DNA from: Betaproteobacteria bacterium
Lineage (GTDB): Bacteria > Pseudomonadota > Gammaproteobacteria > Burkholderiales > SG8-41
NCBI GenBank assembly: GCA_025353085.1
Contig: JANXRI010000361.1
Location: forward strand, 1 to 22,008
Direction: 5' to 3'
Length of the DNA stretch: 22,008 bases
Of the stretch, positions 1 through 7,920 are shown piece after piece. The notes beneath the pieces were generated by a model. The model searched no databases and was not told the DNA's origin. It saw only the letters and a program-made list of their open reading frames with translations. The stretch's first letter is position 1. Each line of letters starts with the position of its first letter. Both the position numbers and the translations under genes were made by a program.

Positions 1-163
1 GATCATTGTCATCGTCGCCTGCCCAATACTCAAACAGGTCGCCGAGTATGTAGAGCGCTTCTGCGCGCGCCGCGGGCCCGCGCAGGAAATCGAAAAAAAC
101 CTGATTGATAGCCGGCCGGCTCGGGCAAAGGTGCAGGTCCGAGACGAAAATGCTATGAGACAT
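1..163 (-). CDS. lpxH: UDP-2,3-diacylglucosamine diphosphatase LpxH, N-terminal part
   Basis: This is the first 54 codons of a minus-strand gene that leaves the window at its left edge, so only the N-terminus is seen. The translation starts MSHSIFVSDLHLCPSRP and continues to ILGDLFEYWAGDDD. These are the metallophosphoesterase metal-binding motifs D-x-H (residues 9-11) and GDLFE-x-W-x-GDD (about 41-51) as arranged in LpxH. The family cleaves the pyrophosphate of UDP-2,3-diacylglucosamine to give lipid X in lipid A synthesis, at the cytoplasmic face of the inner membrane. The ATG at 161-163 fits the usual LpxH N-terminus. No Shine-Dalgarno precedes it: a heptamer repeat array runs right up to the start codon. 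The gene lies downstream of the cytoplasmic cyclophilin on the same strand and may share its transcript. Confidence 0.88.
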   Translation of the reverse strand, partial: MSHSIFVSDLHLCPSRPAINQVFFDFLRGPAARAEALYILGDLFEYWAGDDDND

Positions 164-198
164 AGGATTGAGGATTGAGGATTGGGGATCGAGGATTA
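164..198. repeat. Tandem 7-bp repeat (AGGATTG, five units)
   Basis: Five consecutive 7-base units: AGGATTG at 164-170, 171-177 and 178-184, then the variants GGGATCG (185-191) and AGGATTA (192-198). The array begins at the base next to the lpxH start codon (161-163) and fills part of the 83-bp gap between ppiB and lpxH. Read on the lpxH strand it is CAATCCT-rich and carries no ribosome binding site. Confidence 0.8.
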
Positions 199-241
199 AG
201 GGGTTATGCCTGCTCGATCCTCAATGCTCGCTACCCAATCC
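178..241. repeat. Imperfect inverted repeat between ppiB and lpxH
   Basis: GGATTGGG and GGATCGAG (within 179-193) are complementary to CTCGATCC (213-220) and CCCAATCC (234-241). The two pairs of 8-bp arms nest, with an unpaired stretch of about 13 bases on the right side. It could form a hairpin in the ppiB-lpxH transcript. No T-tract follows, so it is not a convincing intrinsic terminator. Confidence 0.5.
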
Positions 242-246
242 GGCCT

Positions 247-738
247 TTAAACCACTTCCGCTTTTTCGATGATCACATCTTCAAGCGGTACGTTCTGATG
301 ACCGCCGGGGTTGCCGGTCTTGACGCCCTTGATCTTGTCGACGACATCGGCGCCCCCGGCTACTTTGCCAAACACACAATAACCCCAGCCCTGCGCGTTG
401 GGTCCGGTGTGATTGAGAAAGTCGTTGTCGGCGATGTTGATGAAAAATTGCGCCGTCGCCGAATGCGGGTCAGACGTGCGCGCCATGGCGACGGTGTACT
501 TGTCGTTTTTCAACTGGTTGTCGGCTTCGTTCTTGATCTGCGCGCCCGTCGGTTTTTGCTTCATGCCGGGCTCAAAACCGCCGCCCTGAATCATGAAGCC
601 GTCGATCACGCGATGAAACACCGTGTTATTAAAGTGACCACTTTTGACGTAGTTGAGAAAGTTTTCGACGGTGACCGGCGCTTTGGCGGCGTCGAGTTCA
701 AGTGTGATCACGCCGTGACTGGTGTGCAATTTGACCAT
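247..738 (-). CDS. ppiB: Cytoplasmic cyclophilin-type peptidyl-prolyl cis-trans isomerase
   Basis: A 163-residue single-domain cyclophilin that catalyses cis-trans isomerisation of prolyl bonds during protein folding. The protein starts directly in the fold (MVKLHTSHGVITLELD) and has no signal peptide, so it should be cytoplasmic. Diagnostic segments are FHRVIDGFMIQGG (catalytic Arg in FHRV), AMARTSDPHSATAQFFIN and GWGYCVFGKV. The length matches E. coli PpiB (164 residues). The ATG at 736-738 has a good Shine-Dalgarno (AAGGAAG) on the minus strand. Only 10 bases separate it from the stop of the upstream periplasmic cyclophilin, so the two are very probably cotranscribed and arose by duplication. 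The lpxH gene follows on the same strand. Confidence 0.95.
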   Translation of the reverse strand: MVKLHTSHGVITLELDAAKAPVTVENFLNYVKSGHFNNTVFHRVIDGFMIQGGGFEPGMKQKPTGAQIKNEADNQLKNDKYTVAMARTSDPHSATAQFFINIADNDFLNHTGPNAQGWGYCVFGKVAGGADVVDKIKGVKTGNPGGHQNVPLEDVIIEKAEVV

Positions 739-748
739 GGTGCTTCCT

Positions 749-1333
749 TTATTTGGCGGCCGGCTGGCCGCCGCCGATGATCTTGGCGTCTTCGATTATG
801 ACCTGTTTGCGCGGTACGTCCGACTGAAAAGGCCCCATGGCGCCGGTCTCAAGCGCGGCGATCTTATTGACGACGTCCATGCCCTTGGTCACTTTGCCGA
901 ACACCGTATAACCCCAGCCCTGCGGCGTCGGCGTGGTGTGATTGAGGAACTCGTTGTTTTTGTGGTTTATGAAAAACTGCGCCGTTGCGGAGTTTGGATC
1001 GGACGTGCGCGCCATCGCGATCGTGCCAAGTTCGTTCTTCAACCCATTGTTGGCCTCGTTCGGCACCGGCGCGCGGGGTTTTTTCTGGGCGAAGTCCGGC
1101 GTGAAGCCGCCGCCCTGGACCATGAAGCCATTGATCACGCGGTGGAAAATCGTGCCCTTGAAAAAGCCATCCTTCACGTATTGCAGAAAGTTTTCAACCG
1201 TCTTCGGGGCCTTGTCGGGATAGAGTTCGAGCGTGATCGTGCCCATATTGGTTTTCAGTTCGACTTCGGGATTGGCCGCGGCGACGGCACTGAAGGCGAG
1301 CATGGCAATAGCGAACAACGCGCGAGTTTTCAT
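749..1333 (-). CDS. ppiA: Periplasmic cyclophilin-type peptidyl-prolyl cis-trans isomerase
   Basis: A cyclophilin of 194 residues counted from the ATG at 1331-1333. Its N-terminus MKTRALFAIAMLAFSAVAAA is a classical Sec signal peptide with likely cleavage at AAA-NP, so the enzyme should act on prolyl bonds of exported proteins in the periplasm. The cyclophilin fold follows, with FHRVINGFMVQGG, AMARTSDPNSATAQFFIN and GWGYTVFGKV. It closely resembles the neighbouring cytoplasmic enzyme over the whole domain. The reading frame stays open upstream to a TTG at 1349-1351, but starting at the ATG gives a normal signal peptide. The C-terminus has a short GGGQPAAK tail. It is the first gene of a ppiA-ppiB pair. 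A hairpin at 1393-1417 separates it from the upstream TPR gene. Confidence 0.93.
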   Translation of the reverse strand: MKTRALFAIAMLAFSAVAAANPEVELKTNMGTITLELYPDKAPKTVENFLQYVKDGFFKGTIFHRVINGFMVQGGGFTPDFAQKKPRAPVPNEANNGLKNELGTIAMARTSDPNSATAQFFINHKNNEFLNHTTPTPQGWGYTVFGKVTKGMDVVNKIAALETGAMGPFQSDVPRKQVIIEDAKIIGGGQPAAK

Positions 1334-1380
1334 GTAAGTGGTCTCATTCAAAAGATTAAAAAGAAGTCAGTCGTGCGGAT

Positions 1381-1417
1381 TTAAAATTAAGCGGCCGCCG
1401 ATTGCAAAGTGGCGGCC
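1381..1417 (-). terminator. Candidate intrinsic terminator after the TPR gene
   Basis: A perfect 7-bp stem, GGCCGCC (1393-1399) with GGCGGCC (1411-1417), has an 11-base loop. On the minus strand it is followed by an AT-rich stretch that includes TTAATTTTAA (1381-1390). It lies about 70 bases past the stop of the TPR gene and before ppiA, where a terminator is expected. The tail is not a pure T run, so termination may be partial. Confidence 0.5.
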
Positions 1418-1485
1418 CGATTATTTTGGACGGCAAATCGTTCGTCGCGTGAGGGCACACAGCGGACGGTTACTTGCCGCCTTTT

Positions 1486-2109
1486 CTACTTCTGTAGAGA
1501 TGAAGGCGCGGTCACTGCGGGTGGCGCCGAATTTATCGCGGCGCCGGATTTCGGAGCCGCGGGCTTTGGCGCGGCACGCGTGTCGCTCGAAAACAGCTCC
1601 TTGATCATAGTAAGTTTTATTTGCACCGCCTTATTGCTTTTATCGAGCTGCGAGGCCTTTTCATACGATTGCGAGGCCATCTTGGCATAAACGTCGCCGA
1701 GATTTTCATGCGCGGTCGCATAACTCGGGTGCGTGCGAATTGAAATTTCGAGCGCGCCGCGCGCTTTGTCGTATTGACCTTGCGATGCGTAGAGCACGGC
1801 AAGGTTGTTGTACGGCTCGGGCAACTCCGGGTATTCTTCAGTGAGGCCCGTGAATACGGCAATCGCTTCGGCCTGCTTGTGTTGCTCGGTGAGTATCAGG
1901 CCTTTCAAAAAACGGCCGCGCGCGTCCTGCGGATTCCCTTGCAGGAAATTATCGACGCGCTCGAGCGCCCGGGCTTGCTGGCCTGCGCGAAACAATTTGC
2001 CCGCTTCAGCATATTCGTCTGTTTGCGCGCCGGCGCTCGGAGCTAACGCGAGACTGCCGAGCAGCACTGCAGCATGGGATAGCCGGCGCATCGCGAGCAT
2101 GAAAGTCAT
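1486..2109 (-). CDS. Exported tetratricopeptide repeat protein
   Basis: A 207-residue protein. After three possible starts (ATG at 2107-2109, 2098-2100 and 2089-2091) it has an N-terminal export signal: MRRLSHAAVLLGSLALAPSAGA is a typical signal peptide when read from the third ATG, with likely cleavage before QTDEY. The body (about residues 30-165) is made of helical TPR-type repeats, with recognisable spacing such as EPYNNLAVLYASQGQYDKA and ATAHENLGDVYAKMAS. The C-terminus is a low-complexity Ala/Pro/Lys tail. TPR proteins of this kind serve as scaffolds in the periplasm or envelope. No catalytic motif is seen and the partner is unknown. It is divergent from cysS and upstream of the cyclophilin pair on the same strand, an arrangement that recurs in betaproteobacteria. 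No strong Shine-Dalgarno is seen for any of the starts. Confidence 0.82.
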   Translation of the reverse strand: MTFMLAMRRLSHAAVLLGSLALAPSAGAQTDEYAEAGKLFRAGQQARALERVDNFLQGNPQDARGRFLKGLILTEQHKQAEAIAVFTGLTEEYPELPEPYNNLAVLYASQGQYDKARGALEISIRTHPSYATAHENLGDVYAKMASQSYEKASQLDKSNKAVQIKLTMIKELFSSDTRAAPKPAAPKSGAAINSAPPAVTAPSSLQK

Positions 2110-2111
2110 TG

Positions 2112-2120
2112 TGCTATACT
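2112..2120 (+). promoter_or_regulatory. Candidate extended -10 promoter for cysS
   Basis: TGCTATACT matches the extended -10 pattern TG-N-TATAAT, with one difference in the hexamer. No good -35 lies at the expected distance, which an extended -10 may tolerate. A start near 2127 would give a leader of about 200 bases before cysS. A weaker alternative -10 (TATAAA) is at 2183-2188. Confidence 0.4.
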
Positions 2121-2139
2121 TTTTCGGGAATTCAGGGCG

Positions 2140-2151
2140 TTAGTCGACTAA
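2140..2151. promoter_or_regulatory. 12-bp perfect palindrome in the cysS leader, possible operator
   Basis: TTAGTCGACTAA reads the same on both strands. It sits in the 218-bp gap between the divergent TPR gene and cysS, about 13 bases past the predicted cysS transcription start. That position fits a repressor site, but the palindrome is short and no regulator can be assigned. Confidence 0.35.
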
Positions 2152-2327
2152 TCTAACTGATTTTACCAAGAACCCCGGCCAATATAAAGACGTACTCTGC
2201 CGTCACCGGTACCGCGCACCCATAGTGCGTTCGGACCGGCTTTCGATGGCAAAATTCTGCGGGTCGCACTTTATGATCGCAGGCAATATGAAGGCAATCC
2301 TCGTGTCTCTCTCGCCGGTTTCGCACC

Positions 2328-3703
<1,376 letters not shown>

Positions 3704-3710
<7 letters not shown>

Positions 3711-3736
3711 CGCGTATTTAGCGCGTAGTTAGCGTC
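3704..3736. repeat. 11-bp tandem repeat, three units, across the cysS stop codon
   Basis: The units TAGTTAGCGCG (3704-3714), TATTTAGCGCG (3715-3725) and TAGTTAGCGTC (3726-3736) are contiguous and differ by only one to two bases. The cysS stop TAG (3708-3710) lies in the first unit. Confidence 0.75.
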
Positions 3737-3802
3737 CAGGCGCGCGCATCGATCCTGACTCGGCCCTGCAAAGCGCTGTCGAATTCATCTGCGTTTATCT
3801 GC

Positions 3803-3833
3803 GGTTAAAGTTATTTTTGACCTTTTGTTTTTT
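3803..3833 (+). terminator. Candidate intrinsic terminator of cysS
   Basis: GGTTAAA (3803-3809) pairs with TTTGACC (3816-3822), allowing one G-U pair, around a 6-base loop. It is followed directly by TTTTGTTTTTT (3823-3833). The stem is AU-rich and weak but the T-tract is strong. It overlaps the stop codon and last codons of the convergent glycosyltransferase gene, whose poly-lysine-like tail is the reverse of the T-tract. Confidence 0.45.
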
Positions 3834-5628
3834 CACACCAGCTAACCCAGATCCCGCGAAAAGCACGCTCGAGATTTCGCGCGCAGGCGCGACCGTCCGC
3901 ATTCGGTGAGCGCGCCATCATGCCGCGCAGATTCGCGCGAAGAGTGACAAGTTGCGGCAGGTCCTGCGCCAGCCGGGCGGCGATATCGACGTACTCATCC
4001 GCAGTTTGCGCGATGAACTGCGGCAGGCCGACATTGCTTAGCATCGACACATCGGCGCGCGACGCGTGGGTGGTTCCCGCCAGCACGACCACCGGCAAAC
4101 CCATCCACAACGAGAAACAGGTTGTCGTTGCGCCATGATACGGAAACGTGTCGAGTGCGATATCCACCTGGCTGTAAGCGGCAAGGTAGTCGTCGAAGCT
4201 GAGCCGCGGCAGGATTTCCAGTTGATCCGCGCGAATGCCGCAGTGCGAAAACATCGCGCGCATGTGCCGCTCCGCCGACACGCCGCTGATCGCCATCACG
4301 CGCAGGCGTGAGCCGGGCACCCGCTGCAGGATGCGCGACCACAGCGCGGTGATCGTCGGCGTAATTTTGAACGCGCTGTGAAAAGTGCCGAACGTGACGT
4401 AGCGGTTTTTAACCGCCGGCAACGGCTCGACCTCCGGTGTGCCTTCAGGCGGACGCCAGGCCATGTAAATGCCGGGCAGGCGAATGAGCGTTTCGGAGTT
4501 CAGATGCTCAGTCAGGCCCGGTGGATCGCAATACGCATCCGTGATCCGGTAGTCCATGCTGGGCATGCCGGTGGTGCTTGGGAATCCGAGCCAGTTCACC
4601 TGGATCGGCGCGGGTTTGCGCGCAAAAGCGAGCAGGCGGTTATTGGCTGTGTGGCCGCTTAGATCGACCAGAATGTCGATTGCATCTTTGCGCACCAAAT
4701 CGGCAAGTTCGGCGTGATCGAGATCGATCGTCTTGCGCCAATGCGCGCCGTGCGCCTGCAAGCGCGCCGAGTAGTCGTCCGGCCGTGCGACATCCGCATA
4801 TAGGAAGATGTCGAGTTGCGCGCAGTCATGATGCTCGATCACCGATTCTAAAAAAAATGTGACCGCATGCTTGTGTATGTACGGAGAGACAAAACCGACG
4901 CGCAGCCGGCGCGCCGGGTCTGCCGGATTAGGGTAGGGCAGTGCCGATGTTTCGAGCGCACGGGCGTGGCGTGTTGCCCACGCCTGATGCTCACGAAAAG
5001 TGGCGCCGGGTTCTTGAGCATCGGAGTAGCTCAACATGCGCAGCAGCGCGCTGTGTGCCGCGGGATTATCAGGCGCAATCGCCAGCGACTCGCGAACGGC
5101 GGCAATCGCTTCTTCCACGCGCGCCTGCTCGAACAGGATCGTCGCTTGCGTATATTTGAGCCCGGCATGGCGCGAATCGATGCGCAGACCGGCGTCGCAA
5201 CATTCTTCGGCCTCGTCGTAACGTGCGAGCGCTTTCAGCAATGCGGCGAGCGCGTGCCATGCTGCGAGATTGCCCGGCTGCTGTGTGACGGCGCCACGGC
5301 AACTCGCGAGCGCGCCATCAAAATCTCCCGTAGTCGCAAGCACGCCTCCGAGTTGCATGTGCGCATCAGCGGATGGCGCAATGTCCACTGCACGGCGTAA
5401 TTGGCGGATGCCTTCGGGCGTTCTGCCTTGGGCGAGCAGCCCGGCTGCGAGCAGATTTATGACATCGATTTGATCGGGCGAACGCGCGAGCGCTGCCTCG
5501 CAGCGCGCTACGACTTCAGCGTTCAGTCCTTGTTGCCGCAGCAACAATGTTTGCGCGAGCCATGGCTGGTCGACCGCAGCGGAGCCTGAGTGCGAACCGA
5601 ACACGCGTTTTAACAGGCTGCCGAGCAT
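3811..5628 (-). CDS. TPR-linked O-GlcNAc transferase-like glycosyltransferase (family 41 type)
   Basis: A 605-residue protein with two parts. Residues about 25-220 are TPR-type helical repeats (for example AAWHALAALLKALARYDEAE). Residues about 240-600 resemble the catalytic region of O-linked N-acetylglucosaminyltransferases (SPINDLY/OGT, GT41). Landmarks are RLRVGFVSPYIHKHAV (241-256), VDLSGHTANNRLLAFARKPAP (321-341), VNWLGFPSTTG (344-354), FGTFHSAFKITP (413-424, with Lys421 at the place of the UDP-binding lysine of OGT), and HGATTTCFSLWMGLPVVVLAG (498-518). Family members transfer a sugar from a nucleotide-sugar donor to Ser/Thr of proteins. Donor and target here are unknown. No signal peptide or membrane segment is seen, so it is probably cytoplasmic. 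It lies 19 bases after the TylF-like methyltransferase on the same strand, suggesting one operon. The catalytic histidine is probably His252 or His254. Confidence 0.85.
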   Translation of the reverse strand: MLGSLLKRVFGSHSGSAAVDQPWLAQTLLLRQQGLNAEVVARCEAALARSPDQIDVINLLAAGLLAQGRTPEGIRQLRRAVDIAPSADAHMQLGGVLATTGDFDGALASCRGAVTQQPGNLAAWHALAALLKALARYDEAEECCDAGLRIDSRHAGLKYTQATILFEQARVEEAIAAVRESLAIAPDNPAAHSALLRMLSYSDAQEPGATFREHQAWATRHARALETSALPYPNPADPARRLRVGFVSPYIHKHAVTFFLESVIEHHDCAQLDIFLYADVARPDDYSARLQAHGAHWRKTIDLDHAELADLVRKDAIDILVDLSGHTANNRLLAFARKPAPIQVNWLGFPSTTGMPSMDYRITDAYCDPPGLTEHLNSETLIRLPGIYMAWRPPEGTPEVEPLPAVKNRYVTFGTFHSAFKITPTITALWSRILQRVPGSRLRVMAISGVSAERHMRAMFSHCGIRADQLEILPRLSFDDYLAAYSQVDIALDTFPYHGATTTCFSLWMGLPVVVLAGTTHASRADVSMLSNVGLPQFIAQTADEYVDIAARLAQDLPQLVTLRANLRGMMARSPNADGRACARNLERAFRGIWVSWCEKTKGQK

Positions 5629-5647
5629 CCGGTTTGGCTGCTGGAAT

Positions 5648-6478
5648 TCAGCGTTTGATCAGGATGGATTCGCGGTTGCCCAGGACTACGAAGGGCAGAT
5701 CGCGGCTCGCGCAAAATTCATCCCAGGCTTTTTTTGCGCCCGGACAGAATATCGAGCCGTCGCAGATAATGACGCCACCGCTGGTCACGCGCGGGAAAAA
5801 GTATTCAAGCGCGGCGAGTGTTGGCTCATAGAGCGTGACGTCGAGATGCACGAAGGCCCAGTTGCGTTCGGGCAGTGTAGCGAACACTGGCGGAATCCAC
5901 CCCGGGCAAATGCTCACGCGCGGGAATTCATTGAAGTAGCCGCGTACGAGTTCCGGTGAGATGTCGGCCTTGGCGACCGGGAAGAACGCCTCGCGCCGCG
6001 TTGCGCCGTCAGCGCCGCGCACCGGGATGAAATCGTGCTGTCCCGATGCGCTGGTGCCGACGAAGCTGTCGATCAGATATAAATCTTCACCGGCGAATGC
6101 GGGCTCGCGGCTGCGCCATGCATGCGCAAGCAACAGTGCGGTGGCGCCGCGATAGGTGCCGCATTCGGCGCGCGCGCCGGGCAGTGCGAGCGTGGCAAAA
6201 AAATATTGCAATAGATCGCGGCGGCTCTGAAAGCGGTGAAAGACATTGAACGGCGTGACCGGCGTGCCGGTGTGCGCGAGGCAGCGCCGGTACAGGTCGA
6301 CGAAATTGTCGCTGCCGACTTTGAGGTCGCGAAACAGTATCTCGAGGTGCTCGTCAACCGGCGCGGCCCCATGCAGGCGGTTGATGGCCGCCTCTGTTTC
6401 AAGTGGAAACTCGAGCCGGTCCGTTCCGGCCGTTATTTTTTTCGGCTGCAAAGCAGCGAACAGTTGGTTGAACGTCAC
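5648..6478 (-). CDS. TylF/MycF-type O-methyltransferase (SAM-dependent)
   Basis: A 276-residue class I methyltransferase of the macrocin O-methyltransferase (TylF) type. The SAM-binding motif is AECGTYRGATALLLAHA (residues 104-120). It is followed by LIDSFVGTS (135-143), CPGWIPPVFATLPE (191-204), FVHLDVTLYEPT (209-220) and PRVTSGGVIICDGS (229-242). In characterised relatives these enzymes methylate sugar hydroxyls and need Mg2+. The first metal Asp is kept (Asp213). In the second metal site the usual DDYG reads CDGS, keeping only one Asp (240). The start is a GTG at 6476-6478, nine bases after the GST stop codon. No strong Shine-Dalgarno is seen, which suggests translational coupling. The next gene is the glycosyltransferase, so a methylated-sugar or glycan role is a reasonable inference. 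The actual substrate cannot be read from the sequence. Confidence 0.82.
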   Translation of the reverse strand: MTFNQLFAALQPKKITAGTDRLEFPLETEAAINRLHGAAPVDEHLEILFRDLKVGSDNFVDLYRRCLAHTGTPVTPFNVFHRFQSRRDLLQYFFATLALPGARAECGTYRGATALLLAHAWRSREPAFAGEDLYLIDSFVGTSASGQHDFIPVRGADGATRREAFFPVAKADISPELVRGYFNEFPRVSICPGWIPPVFATLPERNWAFVHLDVTLYEPTLAALEYFFPRVTSGGVIICDGSIFCPGAKKAWDEFCASRDLPFVVLGNRESILIKR

Positions 6479-6487
6479 GGTGCCGTT

Positions 6488-7108
6488 TCAGGTCAGCGGC
6501 AGACCGGCATACTTGGCAAACGCCGGCCGCGCTTGCAGGCGCTCGTAATACGTGGCGAGATCAGGCAGATTTTCGCGCGCGATATCCATGTGAAACCATC
6601 GATGGATCGACACGCCCAGCGGAATATCGCCTATCGTGAAATCGGCGCCCGTCACGAACGTGCGGCCGGCCAGATGCGCATTGAGGATGACCATGCTCGC
6701 GGCGAGCCCTTTGCGCGAAATCTCGACGAGCGGCATATCGCGTTTTTCCGCCGGTGTGCGGACGAGATTCCAGAAGATCGGCCGCAGGCTTGGCCATACT
6801 GTGGTTGCGTTCCAGTCCATCCAGCGGTCCGCGTCAGCGCAGACTTTTTCCTCCTCCGGGCATACCGAACCCAAGCCGTGCTTGCGTGCTAGATAACGCA
6901 CGATCGCCTGCGATTCCCACAGCACGAAGCCGTCGTCCTCGATCAGCGGCACCAGCGCATTGGGGTTCTTCGCCTTGTACTCAGGCGTGTTGTTTACGCC
7001 GAACTGAAGGCCTGCATCGATGCGCTCAAACGGAATGTCGAGTTCACCACAGCACCACAGTACTTTCTGCACGTTAATCGAATTGGTGCGACCCCAGATC
7101 TTCAGCAT
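6488..7108 (-). CDS. Glutathione S-transferase family protein
   Basis: A 206-residue protein from the ATG at 7106-7108, preceded by a good Shine-Dalgarno (CGGAGA). The frame is open further upstream, but MLKIWGRTNSINVQKVLWCC is the natural GST start. The N-terminal thioredoxin-like domain (1 to about 80) carries the glutathione-site segment NPNALVPLIEDDGFVLWESQAI (Pro before the strand, Glu-Ser at the gamma-glutamyl site). The all-helical C-terminal domain follows, with the conserved capping region FTIGDIPLG. Serine or asparagine in SINVQKV is the likely catalytic position. The family conjugates or removes glutathione, or reduces substrates, in the cytoplasm. Nine bases separate it from the methyltransferase, so it is probably the leading or second gene of the GST-methyltransferase-glycosyltransferase unit. 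Confidence 0.9.
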   Translation of the reverse strand: MLKIWGRTNSINVQKVLWCCGELDIPFERIDAGLQFGVNNTPEYKAKNPNALVPLIEDDGFVLWESQAIVRYLARKHGLGSVCPEEEKVCADADRWMDWNATTVWPSLRPIFWNLVRTPAEKRDMPLVEISRKGLAASMVILNAHLAGRTFVTGADFTIGDIPLGVSIHRWFHMDIARENLPDLATYYERLQARPAFAKYAGLPLT

Positions 7109-7245
7109 TGTGTTGTCTCCGGCAGATCGATATTGCACATGTCTCGAGTGCCGTAGTCTAGCGTGCAAGGTAGAGGCGGGCAATCGATGCGCGAAGCAAG
7201 CGCCGGCATGGCCGCCCGCCCGCCGCGCCACCTTGATGTTTTCCA

Positions 7246-7812
7246 CTACTGCGCGGCGATTTTTTCCACCCACACCAGTTCGCAAGCACCCGCCCCGGTA
7301 TCGTCGCGCGTGAGCGAACTTTTCCAGCGCCAGCCGTCCGTTGCGCGCGCCTCGATCAGATAACCCGAGAACGTCACGCGTTGGCCGGAATGGATTGATC
7401 GCAGTGTGCGTTCGACGTCGGCATTAGCGGGCACCATGTGCATATTGGCGCTGTTGAGTTCGATTTCCCGGCGTGGAATCGGGAACTCGTTCACGTGCCA
7501 GTAATAGAAGCGGTTCGATTGCGTGATTGTCACCTTGTCGACCACTGACGTCGTCGCCATTGGCCCCCAGCCGAGTGCGAGATCGACGGGCGCCAGTTGC
7601 GATTCACGGTCCATCGAGTAATGCTCGGTGCGCAGCACGCGCGCTTCAAAATTGAATTTCTCGAGCGGCGTGATTTGATAACCGTAGGCGCTCCATGCAC
7701 GGTCTGCCGACACCGCGATATCGGCGGCGGCGGCGATCGGTTTGTGGGAATGCCAGTATTGATAGCTGCCGCCGACGAGTGCAACGAGCAGAAAGAAACG
7801 ACTCAGTCTCAT
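7246..7812 (-). CDS. Conserved hypothetical exported or membrane-anchored protein
   Basis: A 188-residue protein of unknown function. The N-terminus MRLSRFFLLVALVGGSYQYW is a short basic stretch followed by a hydrophobic helix, so it is either exported or held by one membrane anchor. The rest is soluble. Conspicuous segments are DLALGWGPMATTSVVDKVTI, NRFYYWHVNEFPIPRREIELNSANMHMVPA and VTFSGYLIEARATDGWRW, which look like a conserved family with many aromatic residues. I recognise the type as a conserved proteobacterial protein but know no function. A good Shine-Dalgarno (AGGGAG) precedes the ATG at 7810-7812. It starts 36 bases past the terminator of the molybdenum hydroxylase operon and lies 137 bases upstream of the GST gene on the same strand, so it may belong to either transcript or stand alone. 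Confidence 0.75.
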   Translation of the reverse strand: MRLSRFFLLVALVGGSYQYWHSHKPIAAAADIAVSADRAWSAYGYQITPLEKFNFEARVLRTEHYSMDRESQLAPVDLALGWGPMATTSVVDKVTITQSNRFYYWHVNEFPIPRREIELNSANMHMVPANADVERTLRSIHSGQRVTFSGYLIEARATDGWRWKSSLTRDDTGAGACELVWVEKIAAQ

Positions 7813-7848
7813 GATTTAACGCTCCCTGTTTTGCAGCTTTTTTTATGC

Positions 7849-7885
7849 AAAAAAAATCCTCTTCGTCATTGCTGACGCAGAGGAT
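7849..7885 (-). terminator. Intrinsic terminator of the molybdenum hydroxylase operon
   Basis: On the minus strand a 13-bp stem with one mismatch (arms 7873-7885 and 7856-7868, core CCTCTGCGTCA) and a 4-base loop is followed directly by a run of eight T (7849-7856). It lies 36 bases past the stop of the molybdopterin subunit gene. This is the clearest intrinsic terminator in the window. Confidence 0.88.
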
Positions 7886-7920
7886 GAGGCGGGGGCCGCG
7901 CGCGGAGCGCTCTGATTGTG

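Noticed and set aside
3771..3808. The near-repeat ATCTGCGTTTATCTGCGG in the cysS downstream gap, considered as a mobile repeat
   Set aside because: Only one short imperfect duplication is visible in the window. Without the rest of the genome it cannot be called a repeat family.
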